A stretch of 32,653 nt of DNA from the NCBI GenBank assembly GCA_945957125.1, contig CAMFJT010000037.1, forward strand, positions 1 through 32,653, given 5' to 3'. The notes beneath the pieces were generated by a model. That model was not told the origin of the DNA and searched no databases. It saw nothing but the letters and a program-made list of their open reading frames with translations. The stretch is from an uncultured Rhodospirillales bacterium. Lineage in GTDB: Bacteria; Pseudomonadota; Alphaproteobacteria; Reyranellales; Reyranellaceae. Below are positions 8,648-15,398 of the stretch, one piece after another; position 1 is the first letter of the stretch; each line of letters begins with the position of its first letter. The position numbers and the translations under genes are program-made.

Positions 8648-9355
8648 TCATCCGAGCAGCACATCCTTGGCGCGGTTGATGCGGGCAGCGAGATCGGCGC
8701 TGCCGCCGGCATCGGGATGGACGCGCACGATGAGCCGGCGATGCGCGGCGCGAATTTCCTCCGGCGTGGCCCCCGCGGCGAGGCCGAGAATGGCCAATGC
8801 CTCCTCGCGGGTCATGTCGGTGCGCGGTCCGCGCGGCGGCGGCGGCGCCTGGGCCTTGCGCCAATCCGTCCCCAGCCGCCGATCGAGATAGGATTCGAGG
8901 ACGCGCAGCGAATCGGCATCGCCGGCACATTCGGCATGCAGCTCCAGCAGCTCGGCGTCCGACAGCATGTCGAGGCCGCGTCCGGCGAAGCGGCCTTTCA
9001 CGACACGGCCGCCGACGTCGCCGGAGGCATGGTCGATCCACGCCTCGACGAAGGCGGTACGCACCTCGGTGCGCTGACCCGCTCCCGGTGCGCTGAAGCC
9101 GCCGCTCGATCTCTGGCGCACCATCCGGGCGATCAGCGCCGTGCCGAGCACGCCGAGCAGGCCGAACAGCTCAGGCAGCAGGCCGGGCAGGAAGCGCATG
9201 CCGAAGACCAGAAGGCCGGCGATGCCGAGGCCGCCGGCCAGCACGAGGATCGGCCGCAGGATGCGCGCGAGCGCCGACGGATTGGCGCGCAGGAACCAGA
9301 AGATGCCCAGCCCCAGGATCGCCAGCACCGCGAGCGCCAGGATCAGGACGGGCAT
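8648..9355 (-). CDS. membrane-anchored J-domain protein
   Basis: The 235-residue product has hydrophobic segments at about 2-22, 35-53 and 58-77. A soluble middle part follows (about 95-165), then a proline linker and a C-terminal partial J-domain (about 180-235). The HPD motif that stimulates DnaK ATPase is intact (H213-P214-D215 in RVHPDAGG). DREEA/ILGL-type residues precede it, and there are no glycine/phenylalanine or zinc regions. The layout, membrane anchor first and J-domain last, resembles TIM14/DjlA-like cochaperones and not DnaJ. The ATG at 9355 begins three bases after the mltG stop, so it is surely in the fabF-mltG transcription unit. A role in recruiting DnaK to the inner membrane is inferred; the client is unknown. 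Confidence 0.85.
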   Translation of the reverse strand: MPVLILALAVLAILGLGIFWFLRANPSALARILRPILVLAGGLGIAGLLVFGMRFLPGLLPELFGLLGVLGTALIARMVRQRSSGGFSAPGAGQRTEVRTAFVEAWIDHASGDVGGRVVKGRFAGRGLDMLSDAELLELHAECAGDADSLRVLESYLDRRLGTDWRKAQAPPPPRGPRTDMTREEALAILGLAAGATPEEIRAAHRRLIVRVHPDAGGSADLAARINRAKDVLLG

Positions 9356-9358
9356 GGC

Positions 9359-10396
9359 TCAGGGTTTCGGCAGCGGCGCCGGCGCGGGCGGCGCGGGTGC
9401 AGGCGATGCCTGCTCCTGCTTCTGCCGCTGGATCTCCCTCCATCGCGCCACGTTGCGGTTGTGCTCGTAGAGGTTGGCCGCGAAGCTGTGGCCACCCTGG
9501 CCATCCGCGACGAAATAGAGGGAGCGATCGCGCGGCGCGGGCGCCACCGCCGCCAGGATCGACGCGCGACCCGGATTGGAGATCGGCCCCGGCGGCAGGC
9601 GGTTCACGACATAGGTATTGTAAGGCGAGCTCGATTGCAGGTCGGCGCGCGTCAGCTCACGGCCTTGCATGCCCTTGCCGTTGGTGACGCCGTAGATCGT
9701 CGTCGGGTCGCTCTCCAGCCTCATGCCGATGCGCAGGCGATTGACGTAGACGGCCGCCACTTTCGCCCGCTCGGCCGACTGCGAGGTCTCCTTCTCGATG
9801 ATCGAGGCCATGATCAGCGCGTCGCGCTTGCTGGCATAGGGCAGGCCCGGGGCGCGCTTGCGCCACGCCTCGTCCAGCGTCTTGTCCATCGCCTCCTTCA
9901 TGCGCTGGATCATGCTGTCGCGCGTGTCGTCGCGTGAATAGAAGTACGTTTCCGGCAGCAGCTCGCCTTCCTTCGCATCGACGGTGATGTCGCCGGTCAG
10001 CGCGTCGGTCTTGCGGATCAGATCCATGATCTCGGCGGTCGTCGTGCCCTCGGGGATGGTGAGCCGGCGCTGCACCTGCTTGCCCGACTGCAGCAGCTCG
10101 ACGAGCCTGGCCATCGAAATGTGCGCCGGCACCTCGTACTCGCCGGCCTTGATCGGCTTGGGCGTCGGATCGACCATCAGCGCGACGCGGAACAGGCGGG
10201 GATGCGAGATCACCCCCTCCTCCTGCAGGACCTTGGCCATGGTGGCCGGTCCCGCGCCGCGCGGAATCACGACGTTCCTGGTCTTCTCCAGCGGCCCTTC
10301 CGCCTCGAGCATCGAGCGGCCGAGGAACAGCGCGCCGCCGAGCACGGTGACGAGCAGGGCGATGAAGAACAACACCCAACGGAAAAAGCTGAGCAC
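9359..10396 (-). CDS. mltG: endolytic murein transglycosylase MltG
   Basis: MltG is an inner-membrane lytic transglycosylase that cuts nascent peptidoglycan strands and sets glycan length. The 345-residue protein has one N-terminal transmembrane helix (about 5-25), a LysM-like subdomain, and a YceG catalytic domain. The catalytic glutamate is E201 in MASIIEKET. The family motifs LESDPTTIYG and SPYNTYVVNRLPPGPISNPG are both present. The C-terminus ends in a Pro/Ala-rich tail. The start codon is GTG at 10396 with GGAGG six to eight bases upstream. It follows fabF by 17 bp, and fabF-mltG linkage is common in proteobacteria. The J-domain gene follows three bases after its stop. Confidence 0.96.
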   Translation of the reverse strand: MLSFFRWVLFFIALLVTVLGGALFLGRSMLEAEGPLEKTRNVVIPRGAGPATMAKVLQEEGVISHPRLFRVALMVDPTPKPIKAGEYEVPAHISMARLVELLQSGKQVQRRLTIPEGTTTAEIMDLIRKTDALTGDITVDAKEGELLPETYFYSRDDTRDSMIQRMKEAMDKTLDEAWRKRAPGLPYASKRDALIMASIIEKETSQSAERAKVAAVYVNRLRIGMRLESDPTTIYGVTNGKGMQGRELTRADLQSSSPYNTYVVNRLPPGPISNPGRASILAAVAPAPRDRSLYFVADGQGGHSFAANLYEHNRNVARWREIQRQKQEQASPAPAPPAPAPLPKP

Positions 10397-10413
10397 GCCT
10401 CAGCCTCCGGCGA

Positions 10414-11670
10414 TCACACCGGACCGACGATCAGACAGGCGTTGGTGCCGCCGAAACCGAAGGAATTGCTCAGCGCATAGCGCACCTTGCGCTGCTTGGC
10501 CTGCTTGGGCACCAGGTCGAGGTCGCAGCCCGCGTCCGGCTCGTCGAGATTCAGGGTCGGCGGCACAGCCTGCTCGATCAGCGTCTTGATCGAGTAGATC
10601 GCCTCGATCGCCCCCGCGGCACCGAGCAGATGGCCGGTCGCCGACTTGGTCGAGGACATCGAGAGATTGTAGGCATCGCTGCCGAAGGTCTTCTTGACCG
10701 CGCCGAGCTCGATCACGTCGGCCATGGTCGAGGTGCCGTGCGCGTTGATGTAGTCGATCTGGTCGGTGCCGAGGTTGGCGCGCTTGAGCGCCGCCTTCAT
10801 GGCGCGCTGCGCACCGCTGCCGTCCTCCGACGGGGCGGTGATGTGATAAGCATCACCCGACAGGCCGTAGCCCAGGATCTCGCCATAGATCTTCGCGCCG
10901 CGCTTCTTCGCGTGCTCGTATTCCTCGAGCACGAGGCAGCCGGCGCCCTCGCCCATCACGAAGCCGTCGCGGCGCTTGTCCCACGGCCGCGACGCCACGG
11001 TCGGCGTGTCGTTGAAATCGGTCGACAAGGCCTTGCAGGCATTGAAGCCGGCGATGCCGATGCGGCAGATCGCGGCTTCGGCGCCGCCCGCCACCATGAC
11101 GTCGGCATCGTCGAGCTGGATCAGGCGCGCGGCATCGCCGATCGCGTGGGCGCCGGTCGCGCACGCCGTGACCACGGAATGGTTCGGCCCCCTGAAGCCG
11201 TACTCGATCGACACCTGGCCCGAGGCGAGATTGATCAGCGCCGAGGGAATGAAGAACGGGCTGACCCGACGCGGCCCGCGCTCCTTCAGGACGAGCGAGG
11301 TCTCGTAGATCGTGCTCAGCCCGCCGATCCCGGCGCCGATCATGACGCCGGTGCGGTCGAGGCCTTCGTCGTCGACAGGCTTCCAGCCGGAATCCTCGAC
11401 CGCCTGCTTGGCGGCCGCCATGCCGAACAGGATGAACTTGTCGACCTTACGCTGGTCCTTCGGGAGCATGTAAAGGTCGGCGTTGAAGTGCCCGTTGGCC
11501 TTGTCGCCCTGGGGCACCTCGCCGGCGATCTTCGTCGCGAGATCAGACGTGTCGAAGGCCTGGATCGCGCGGATGCCCGACTCCGATGCCATCAGCCTGC
11601 GCCAGTTGGTGTCGACGCCGTCTCCCAACGGCGTGACCATTCCCATGCCCGTCACGACGACTCGTCTCAT
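10414..11670 (-). CDS. fabF: beta-ketoacyl-ACP synthase II
   Basis: FabF condenses malonyl-ACP with acyl-ACP during fatty acid elongation in the cytoplasm. The 418-residue protein starts MRRVVVTGMGMVTPLG and has the Cys-His-His triad of elongating KAS enzymes: C170 in VTACATGAH, H311 in NAHGTST and H347 in SATGHLLGAAG. The C-terminal SNSFGFGGTNA loop is also present. The residues after HGTST read MAD instead of the more usual PLGD/PxND, a small variation at the active-site entrance. It follows acpP by 42 bp and precedes mltG by 17 bp. FabB is excluded by the N-terminal and GHLLGAAG sequences and by the acpP linkage. Confidence 0.97.
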   Translation of the reverse strand: MRRVVVTGMGMVTPLGDGVDTNWRRLMASESGIRAIQAFDTSDLATKIAGEVPQGDKANGHFNADLYMLPKDQRKVDKFILFGMAAAKQAVEDSGWKPVDDEGLDRTGVMIGAGIGGLSTIYETSLVLKERGPRRVSPFFIPSALINLASGQVSIEYGFRGPNHSVVTACATGAHAIGDAARLIQLDDADVMVAGGAEAAICRIGIAGFNACKALSTDFNDTPTVASRPWDKRRDGFVMGEGAGCLVLEEYEHAKKRGAKIYGEILGYGLSGDAYHITAPSEDGSGAQRAMKAALKRANLGTDQIDYINAHGTSTMADVIELGAVKKTFGSDAYNLSMSSTKSATGHLLGAAGAIEAIYSIKTLIEQAVPPTLNLDEPDAGCDLDLVPKQAKQRKVRYALSNSFGFGGTNACLIVGPV

Positions 11671-11712
11671 CGTCCGCTTGCCTTCCCTGCGTCTTGCGCG
11701 AAGCGGTCCGGC

Positions 11713-11952
11713 TCAGGACTTCGAGTTGCTCGTGATGAAGTTGATGGCGTCGCCGACGGTCTGGATCTTCTCGGCCGCATCGTCCGGAATCTCGATGCTG
11801 AACTCTTCCTCGAAGGCCATCACCAGCTCGACCGTGTCGAGGGAATCCGCGCCCAGATCGTCGATGAACTTGGCTTCTTCCTTGACCTGCGCAGCCTCGA
11901 CTCCGAGGTGCTCGACGACGATCTTCTTAACGCGCTCGGCAACATCGCTCAT
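11713..11952 (-). CDS. acpP: acyl carrier protein
   Basis: The 79-residue acidic four-helix protein carries acyl chains on a 4'-phosphopantetheine arm. The attachment serine is S37 in [11 protein letters not shown], the canonical DSL motif. The helix II recognition sequence [13 protein letters not shown] is fully conserved. ATG at 11952 has GGAAGGA seven bases upstream, a strong ribosome site fitting its high expression. It lies between fabG (130 bp upstream) and fabF (42 bp downstream), the standard fabG-acpP-fabF order. The longer gap before it could hold its own promoter or processing site, but I see only a weak 8-bp inverted repeat there. Confidence 0.98.
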   Translation of the reverse strand: MSDVAERVKKIVVEHLGVEAAQVKEEAKFIDDLGADSLDTVELVMAFEEEFSIEIPDDAAEKIQTVGDAINFITSNSKS

Positions 11953-12081
11953 TATCTTGTCCTTCCCGTGTCTCAATCGGTCTCGCCCGAGGGCTGGCGA
12001 TTTCCGGCTCTCGTATCATAGCTCCCCAGCCAAAACCAGCGCCGGAAAGCCCACAGAATCAGGCACTTGTGCCCATCATTG

Positions 12082-12819
12082 TCAGATCATCGCCATCCCG
12101 CCGTTGATATGGAGGGTCTGCCCGGTGACGTAGGCGGCCTCCTCGCTGGCAAGATAGACCACGCCGGCGGCGATCTCCTCCGGGGTGCCGAGGCGGTCGG
12201 CCGGCACACGCCCGAGGATCGTCTTCTTCTGGTCGTCGGTCAGCACGTCGGTCATCGGCGTGGCGATGAAGCCCGGGGCGATGCAGTTCACGGTGATCGC
12301 GCGCGAGGCCAGTTCCTGGGCCAGCGACTTGGACATGCCGATCAGGCCCGCCTTCGCCGCCGCATAGTTCGCCTGGCCCGGATTGCCGGTGACGCCGACG
12401 ATGGAGGTGATGTTGATCACCCGCCCGAAGCGCCGCCGCATCATGCCGCGCATCGCCGCGCGGGTGAGGCGGAACGTGCCGGTCAGGTTGACCTGCAGCA
12501 CCTTCTCCCACTCCTCGTCCTTCATCCGCATCGAGATGTTGTCGCGCGTGATGCCGGCGTTGTTCACGAGGATGTCGATCTTGCCCATCGCCGCCTCGGC
12601 CTCTTTCGCCAGGCGCTCGATATCCGCCGCGTCGTCCATCTTCGCCGCCACGACATGGGTGCGCTCGCCGAGCGATGCCTTGAGCTGTTCCAGTGCCTCG
12701 GCCCGGGTGCCGGAAAGCGTGACCGTCGCCCCTTGCGCGTGCAGCGCCCGCGCGATCGCGCCGCCGATGCCGCCCGACGCACCCGTCACGAGGGCGCACT
12801 TGCCCGTCAGATCGAACAT
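12082..12819 (-). CDS. fabG: 3-oxoacyl-ACP reductase
   Basis: FabG performs the NADPH-dependent reduction of 3-oxoacyl-ACP. The 245-residue short-chain dehydrogenase has the cofactor motif TGASGGIG (12-19), NNAG at 86-89, and the catalytic residues S139 (INITSIVG), Y152 and K156 (NYAAAK). The C-terminus INGGMAMI is typical of FabG. The start is the ATG at 12819, which gives MFDLTGKCALVTGASGG; the frame stays open upstream, but only this start fits the family. The spacer after fabD is eight bases, so the two are cotranscribed. Context (fabD-fabG-acpP-fabF) separates it from other SDR enzymes. Confidence 0.97.
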   Translation of the reverse strand: MFDLTGKCALVTGASGGIGGAIARALHAQGATVTLSGTRAEALEQLKASLGERTHVVAAKMDDAADIERLAKEAEAAMGKIDILVNNAGITRDNISMRMKDEEWEKVLQVNLTGTFRLTRAAMRGMMRRRFGRVINITSIVGVTGNPGQANYAAAKAGLIGMSKSLAQELASRAITVNCIAPGFIATPMTDVLTDDQKKTILGRVPADRLGTPEEIAAGVVYLASEEAAYVTGQTLHINGGMAMI

Positions 12820-12827
12820 GGCTTGCC

Positions 12828-13769
12828 TCACGCCGTCTTGAGAAAGGCTTCGATGTCGGCGGGCGTGTTGACGGCCGTGCCGGTCATCTCCTTGTCGATG
12901 CGCTTGACGAGCCCGGACAGGACCTTGCCCGAGCCGCATTCGATCAGCGCCTCGACGCCGGCGGATTTCATGTACTGCACGCTCTCGCGCCAACGCACGA
13001 GGCCCGTCACCTGTTCCACCAGCCGTCGCTTTATTTCGTCGGGGTTGGTCACTTCCGAGGCCAGCACGTTGGCGACGAGAGGCGCCAGCGGCGTGGCCAG
13101 GCCGACCTTCTCCAGCGCCGCCTGCATGGCCTCGGCGGCGGGCTGCATCAGGGCACAATGGAACGGCGCGCTCACCGGCAGGAGAATGCCCCGCTTGGCG
13201 CCGCGCGGCTTGGCCGCCTCGATGGTGCGCTCAACCGCAGCCTTGTGGCCGCTGACCACGATCTGGCCACCGCCATTGTCGTTGGCGACGGCGACCACCT
13301 CTCCCTGGGCCGCCTCCTTGCACGCCTCCTGCGCCGGCTCGAGCTCGATGCCGAGCAGCGCCGCCATGGCACCCTCGCCGACCGGCACCGCCTTCTGCAT
13401 CGACTGCCCGCGCAGCTTGAGCAGGCGCGCGCCGTCGGCCAGCGCCAGCGCCCCAGCGGCCACCAGCGCCGAATACTCGCCGAGCGAATGGCCGGCGACG
13501 TGCGAGGCCAGGGTGGCGAGCGGCTTGCCGCCGTCCTTCTCGATGATCCGCACGACCGCCACGCTGACGGCCATCAGCGCCGGCTGCGCGTTCTCGGTCA
13601 GCGTGATCTCGGATTCCGGCCCCTCGCGCATCAGCTTGGTGAGGTTCTGCTTGAGGGCCTCGTCGACCTCCTGGAACACGTCTCGGGCGGTCTGGAAGGC
13701 GCCGGCGAGATCGGCGCCCATGCCGACGGCCTGGGACCCTTGCCCCGGAAAGACGAATGCGCGACCCAT
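12828..13769 (-). CDS. fabD: malonyl-CoA:ACP transacylase
   Basis: FabD transfers malonyl from CoA to ACP, supplying the extender unit for fatty acid synthesis. The 313-residue protein (E. coli 309) begins with the FVFPGQGSQ motif. The nucleophile is S95 in GHSLGEYSAL, with R120 in LKLRGQSM and the catalytic H204 in SAPFHCALM. The ATG at 13769 is chosen because MGRAFVFPGQGSQ is the family N-terminus and AGGGAG lies nine bases upstream. An upstream in-frame ATG at 13811 would add 14 unconserved residues and has poor ribosome-site spacing. It heads the minus-strand fab run and is divergent from rpsF. Confidence 0.97.
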   Translation of the reverse strand: MGRAFVFPGQGSQAVGMGADLAGAFQTARDVFQEVDEALKQNLTKLMREGPESEITLTENAQPALMAVSVAVVRIIEKDGGKPLATLASHVAGHSLGEYSALVAAGALALADGARLLKLRGQSMQKAVPVGEGAMAALLGIELEPAQEACKEAAQGEVVAVANDNGGGQIVVSGHKAAVERTIEAAKPRGAKRGILLPVSAPFHCALMQPAAEAMQAALEKVGLATPLAPLVANVLASEVTNPDEIKRRLVEQVTGLVRWRESVQYMKSAGVEALIECGSGKVLSGLVKRIDKEMTGTAVNTPADIEAFLKTA

Positions 13770-13838
13770 CGGCCGTTTCTCCCTGTTCTTGGCCTTGTGC
13801 GGGGCTGTCATACCTCACTCGGCGAACGGCCGGGAAGC

Positions 13839-13866
13839 TTGCTTTCGAGAGATTTGCCTGTATAAC
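13839..13866 (+). promoter_or_regulatory. candidate sigma-70-type promoter for rpsF-rpsR-rplI
   Basis: TTGCTT (13839-13844) and TATAAC (13861-13866) are separated by 16 bp, close to a housekeeping sigma consensus. Transcription would start near 13873, leaving a leader of about 105 nucleotides before the rpsF ATG. It lies in the 209-bp divergent fabD-rpsF spacer. It is a prediction from hexamers only. Confidence 0.5.
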
Positions 13867-13876
13867 CGCCGCTCTT

Positions 13877-13952
13877 CGGGGCCTGAGTCGGCCCCGTCTC
13901 CTTGCCGCCCCTCCGGGGTCGGCTAGATCCGGCCGGTTCGCACGAACTCCGG
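13877..13952 (+). promoter_or_regulatory. structured 5' leader of the rpsF operon (candidate ribosomal-protein autoregulatory site)
   Basis: Three successive hairpins can be drawn in the leader. CGGGGCC (13877-13883) pairs perfectly with GGCCCCG (13890-13896) over a six-base loop. GCCG...CCC (13904-13911) pairs with GGG...CGGC (13916-13923) with one mismatch and a TCCG loop. CCGGTTCG (starting near 13932) pairs with CGAACTCCGG with a two-base bulge. In several bacteria the S6:S18 complex represses its own operon through a leader hairpin with a conserved CCG. Whether this leader does so is inference. Confidence 0.35.
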
Positions 13953-13978
13953 GTCGCTAACAGCCATAAGGAGCCCGA

Positions 13979-14428
13979 ATGGCATTGTACGAAAACGTCT
14001 TCATCGCGCGTCAGGACGTCCCGACGACGCAGGTGGAGGCCCTGACCAAGCAGTTCACCGATCTGGTCACTGCACAGGGCGGCAGCGTCTCCAAGAACGA
14101 GTATTGGGGCCTGCGCTCGCTCACCTTCCGCATCAAGAAGAACCGCAAGGGCCACTACACCCTGCTGAACATCGACGCGCCGCCGGCTGCCATCAAGGAG
14201 CTGGAGCGTACCATGTCGATCAACGAGGACATCATCCGCTACCTCACGGTACGCGTCGACAGCCTCGAGGAAGGTCCCTCGGCCGTCATGCAGCGCAGCA
14301 GCGAGAAGGCCGACCGGCCGGGCGGCAGCGATCGCCCCGAGCGGGGCGGCTGGTCCGACCGTCCGCCGCGCCGCGAGCGTCCGCGCTTCGGCGAAGAGTC
14401 CACCGGCATGACGGGAGAAGAAGAATGA
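13979..14428 (+). CDS. rpsF: 30S ribosomal protein bS6
   Basis: bS6 is a small-subunit protein that binds 16S rRNA together with bS18. The 149-residue product begins [14 protein letters not shown] and contains the ferredoxin-like core through about residue 97 ([20 protein letters not shown] and [11 protein letters not shown]). The tail after about residue 103 is hydrophilic and disordered-looking, rich in Arg, Pro, Gly and Glu with DRP repeats, and ends in acidic residues. E. coli S6 has an acidic glutamylated tail; this tail is longer and more basic. AAGGAG sits seven bases before the ATG. Its stop overlaps the rpsR start by four bases (ATGA). Confidence 0.98.
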   Translation: MALYENVFIARQDVPTTQVEALTKQFTDLVTAQGGSVSKNEYWGLRSLTFRIKKNRKGHYTLLNIDAPPAAIKELERTMSINEDIIRYLTVRVDSLEEGPSAVMQRSSEKADRPGGSDRPERGGWSDRPPRRERPRFGEESTGMTGEEE

Positions 14429-14658
14429 GCGCCCAACGTCGTCCCTTCACCCGCCGCCGCAAGAGCTGCCCGTTCTCCGGCGCCAACGCGCCCAAGATCG
14501 ACTACAAGGACGTGCGCCTGCTGCAGCGCTTCATCTCCGAGCGCGGCAAGATCGTGCCGAGCCGCATCTCCGCGGTGTCGTCCAAGAAGCAGCGCGAGCT
14601 CGCCCAGGCGATCAAGCGCGCCCGCTTCCTGGCGCTGCTGCCCTACGTGATCTCGTAA
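14425..14658 (+). CDS. rpsR: 30S ribosomal protein bS18
   Basis: The 77-residue basic protein has the typical bS18 order: an Arg-rich N-terminus with RRRKSCPF, the central [19 protein letters not shown] helix, and the C-terminal [11 protein letters not shown]. It forms a heterodimer with bS6 on the 30S platform. The ATG at 14425 overlaps the rpsF stop by four bases, consistent with translational coupling to its partner. The AGAAGAA stretch directly upstream serves as ribosome site. rplI follows after 13 bp. Confidence 0.98.
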   Translation: MSAQRRPFTRRRKSCPFSGANAPKIDYKDVRLLQRFISERGKIVPSRISAVSSKKQRELAQAIKRARFLALLPYVIS

Positions 14659-14671
14659 GGAGCGCCGCACC

Positions 14672-15316
14672 ATGCCGATGAACGTCATCCTGCTGGAGCG
14701 CGTGCCCAAGCTCGGTCAGATGGGCGATGTGGTGAAGGTGAAGCCCGGCTTCGCCCGCAACTTCCTGCTGCCGCAGAAGAAGGCGCTGCGCGCCACCAAG
14801 GACAACATCACCTACTTCGAATCGCAGCGTAAGGTGCTGGAGGCCCAGAACCTCGAGCGCCGCAGCGAGGCCGAAGCCGTCGCCGCCAAGATGAAGGACG
14901 TCAAGGTCACTCTCATCCGCCAGGCGTCCGAGGCCCTGCAGCTCTACGGTTCGGTCACCTCGCGCGACATCTCCGACGCCGCCAATGCCGACGGCGTCAA
15001 GATCCAGCGCAGCCAGGTCGAGCTCGACAAGCCGATCAAGATGCTCGGCGCGCACAAGATCCAGATCCATCTCCATCCGGAGGTCGCGGTCGAGATCACG
15101 GCGCTGGTCGCGCGCTCGGCCGACGAGGCGGAGTTCCTGGCCAAGGGCGGCAAGCTGGTCGCCGAGACCGAGCGTGCCGCCATGGAAGCGGCCGAGGCCG
15201 CACAGCGCGCCGCGGACCAGGCGGCTGCCCTGTTCGAGGCGAAGGCGACCGCCGAAGGCGAGACCGCCGAGGCCGCCGCTCCGGCCGCCGAGGAAGAGCC
15301 GGCCACCGACAAATAG
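14672..15316 (+). CDS. rplI: 50S ribosomal protein bL9
   Basis: bL9 has an N-terminal rRNA-binding domain (NVILLERVPKLGQMGDVVKVKPGFARNFLLP, the L9 signature), a long connecting helix (about 45-85), and a C-terminal domain reaching about residue 150. This 214-residue protein adds an Ala/Glu-rich tail of roughly 50 residues. Such tails are frequent in alphaproteobacterial bL9, whereas E. coli L9 stops at 149. AAGGAG precedes the ATG at 14672; a second ATG two codons later is also possible. It closes the rpsF operon and is followed 32 bp later by a strong terminator hairpin. Confidence 0.98.
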   Translation: MPMNVILLERVPKLGQMGDVVKVKPGFARNFLLPQKKALRATKDNITYFESQRKVLEAQNLERRSEAEAVAAKMKDVKVTLIRQASEALQLYGSVTSRDISDAANADGVKIQRSQVELDKPIKMLGAHKIQIHLHPEVAVEITALVARSADEAEFLAKGGKLVAETERAAMEAAEAAQRAADQAAALFEAKATAEGETAEAAAPAAEEEPATDK

Positions 15317-15348
15317 CGCGGCCCTCCTTGGGCCCTCCGAGCGCTTCG

Positions 15349-15389
15349 AACGCATGCCATCGCCCCCGCGGTGGCATGCGTTTTCGTTT
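15349..15389 (+). terminator. intrinsic terminator of the rpsF-rpsR-rplI operon
   Basis: A 15-bp stem (arms 15349-15363 and 15368-15382, one G-U pair, otherwise perfect) closes a CCCC loop and runs into TTTTCGTTT. It starts 32 bp after the rplI stop. It overlaps an in-frame ATG (15354) of the next gene, which argues that this ATG is not the real start of that gene. Confidence 0.9.
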
Positions 15390-15398
15390 GAGGATCGC

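Noticed and set aside
8633..9937. 434-codon plus-strand frame opposite the J-domain and mltG genes
   Set aside because: Spans two real genes on the other strand and has Arg/Gln/Asp-rich repetitive composition.
12001..12048. 8-bp inverted repeat TTTCCGGC...GCCGGAAA in the fabG-acpP gap as a terminator
   Set aside because: The loop is 32 bases and no T-run follows on the minus strand; too weak to call.
13770..13811. ATG at 13811 as start of fabD
   Set aside because: Adds 14 unconserved residues and its AGG is too close to the ATG; 13769 matches the family N-terminus.
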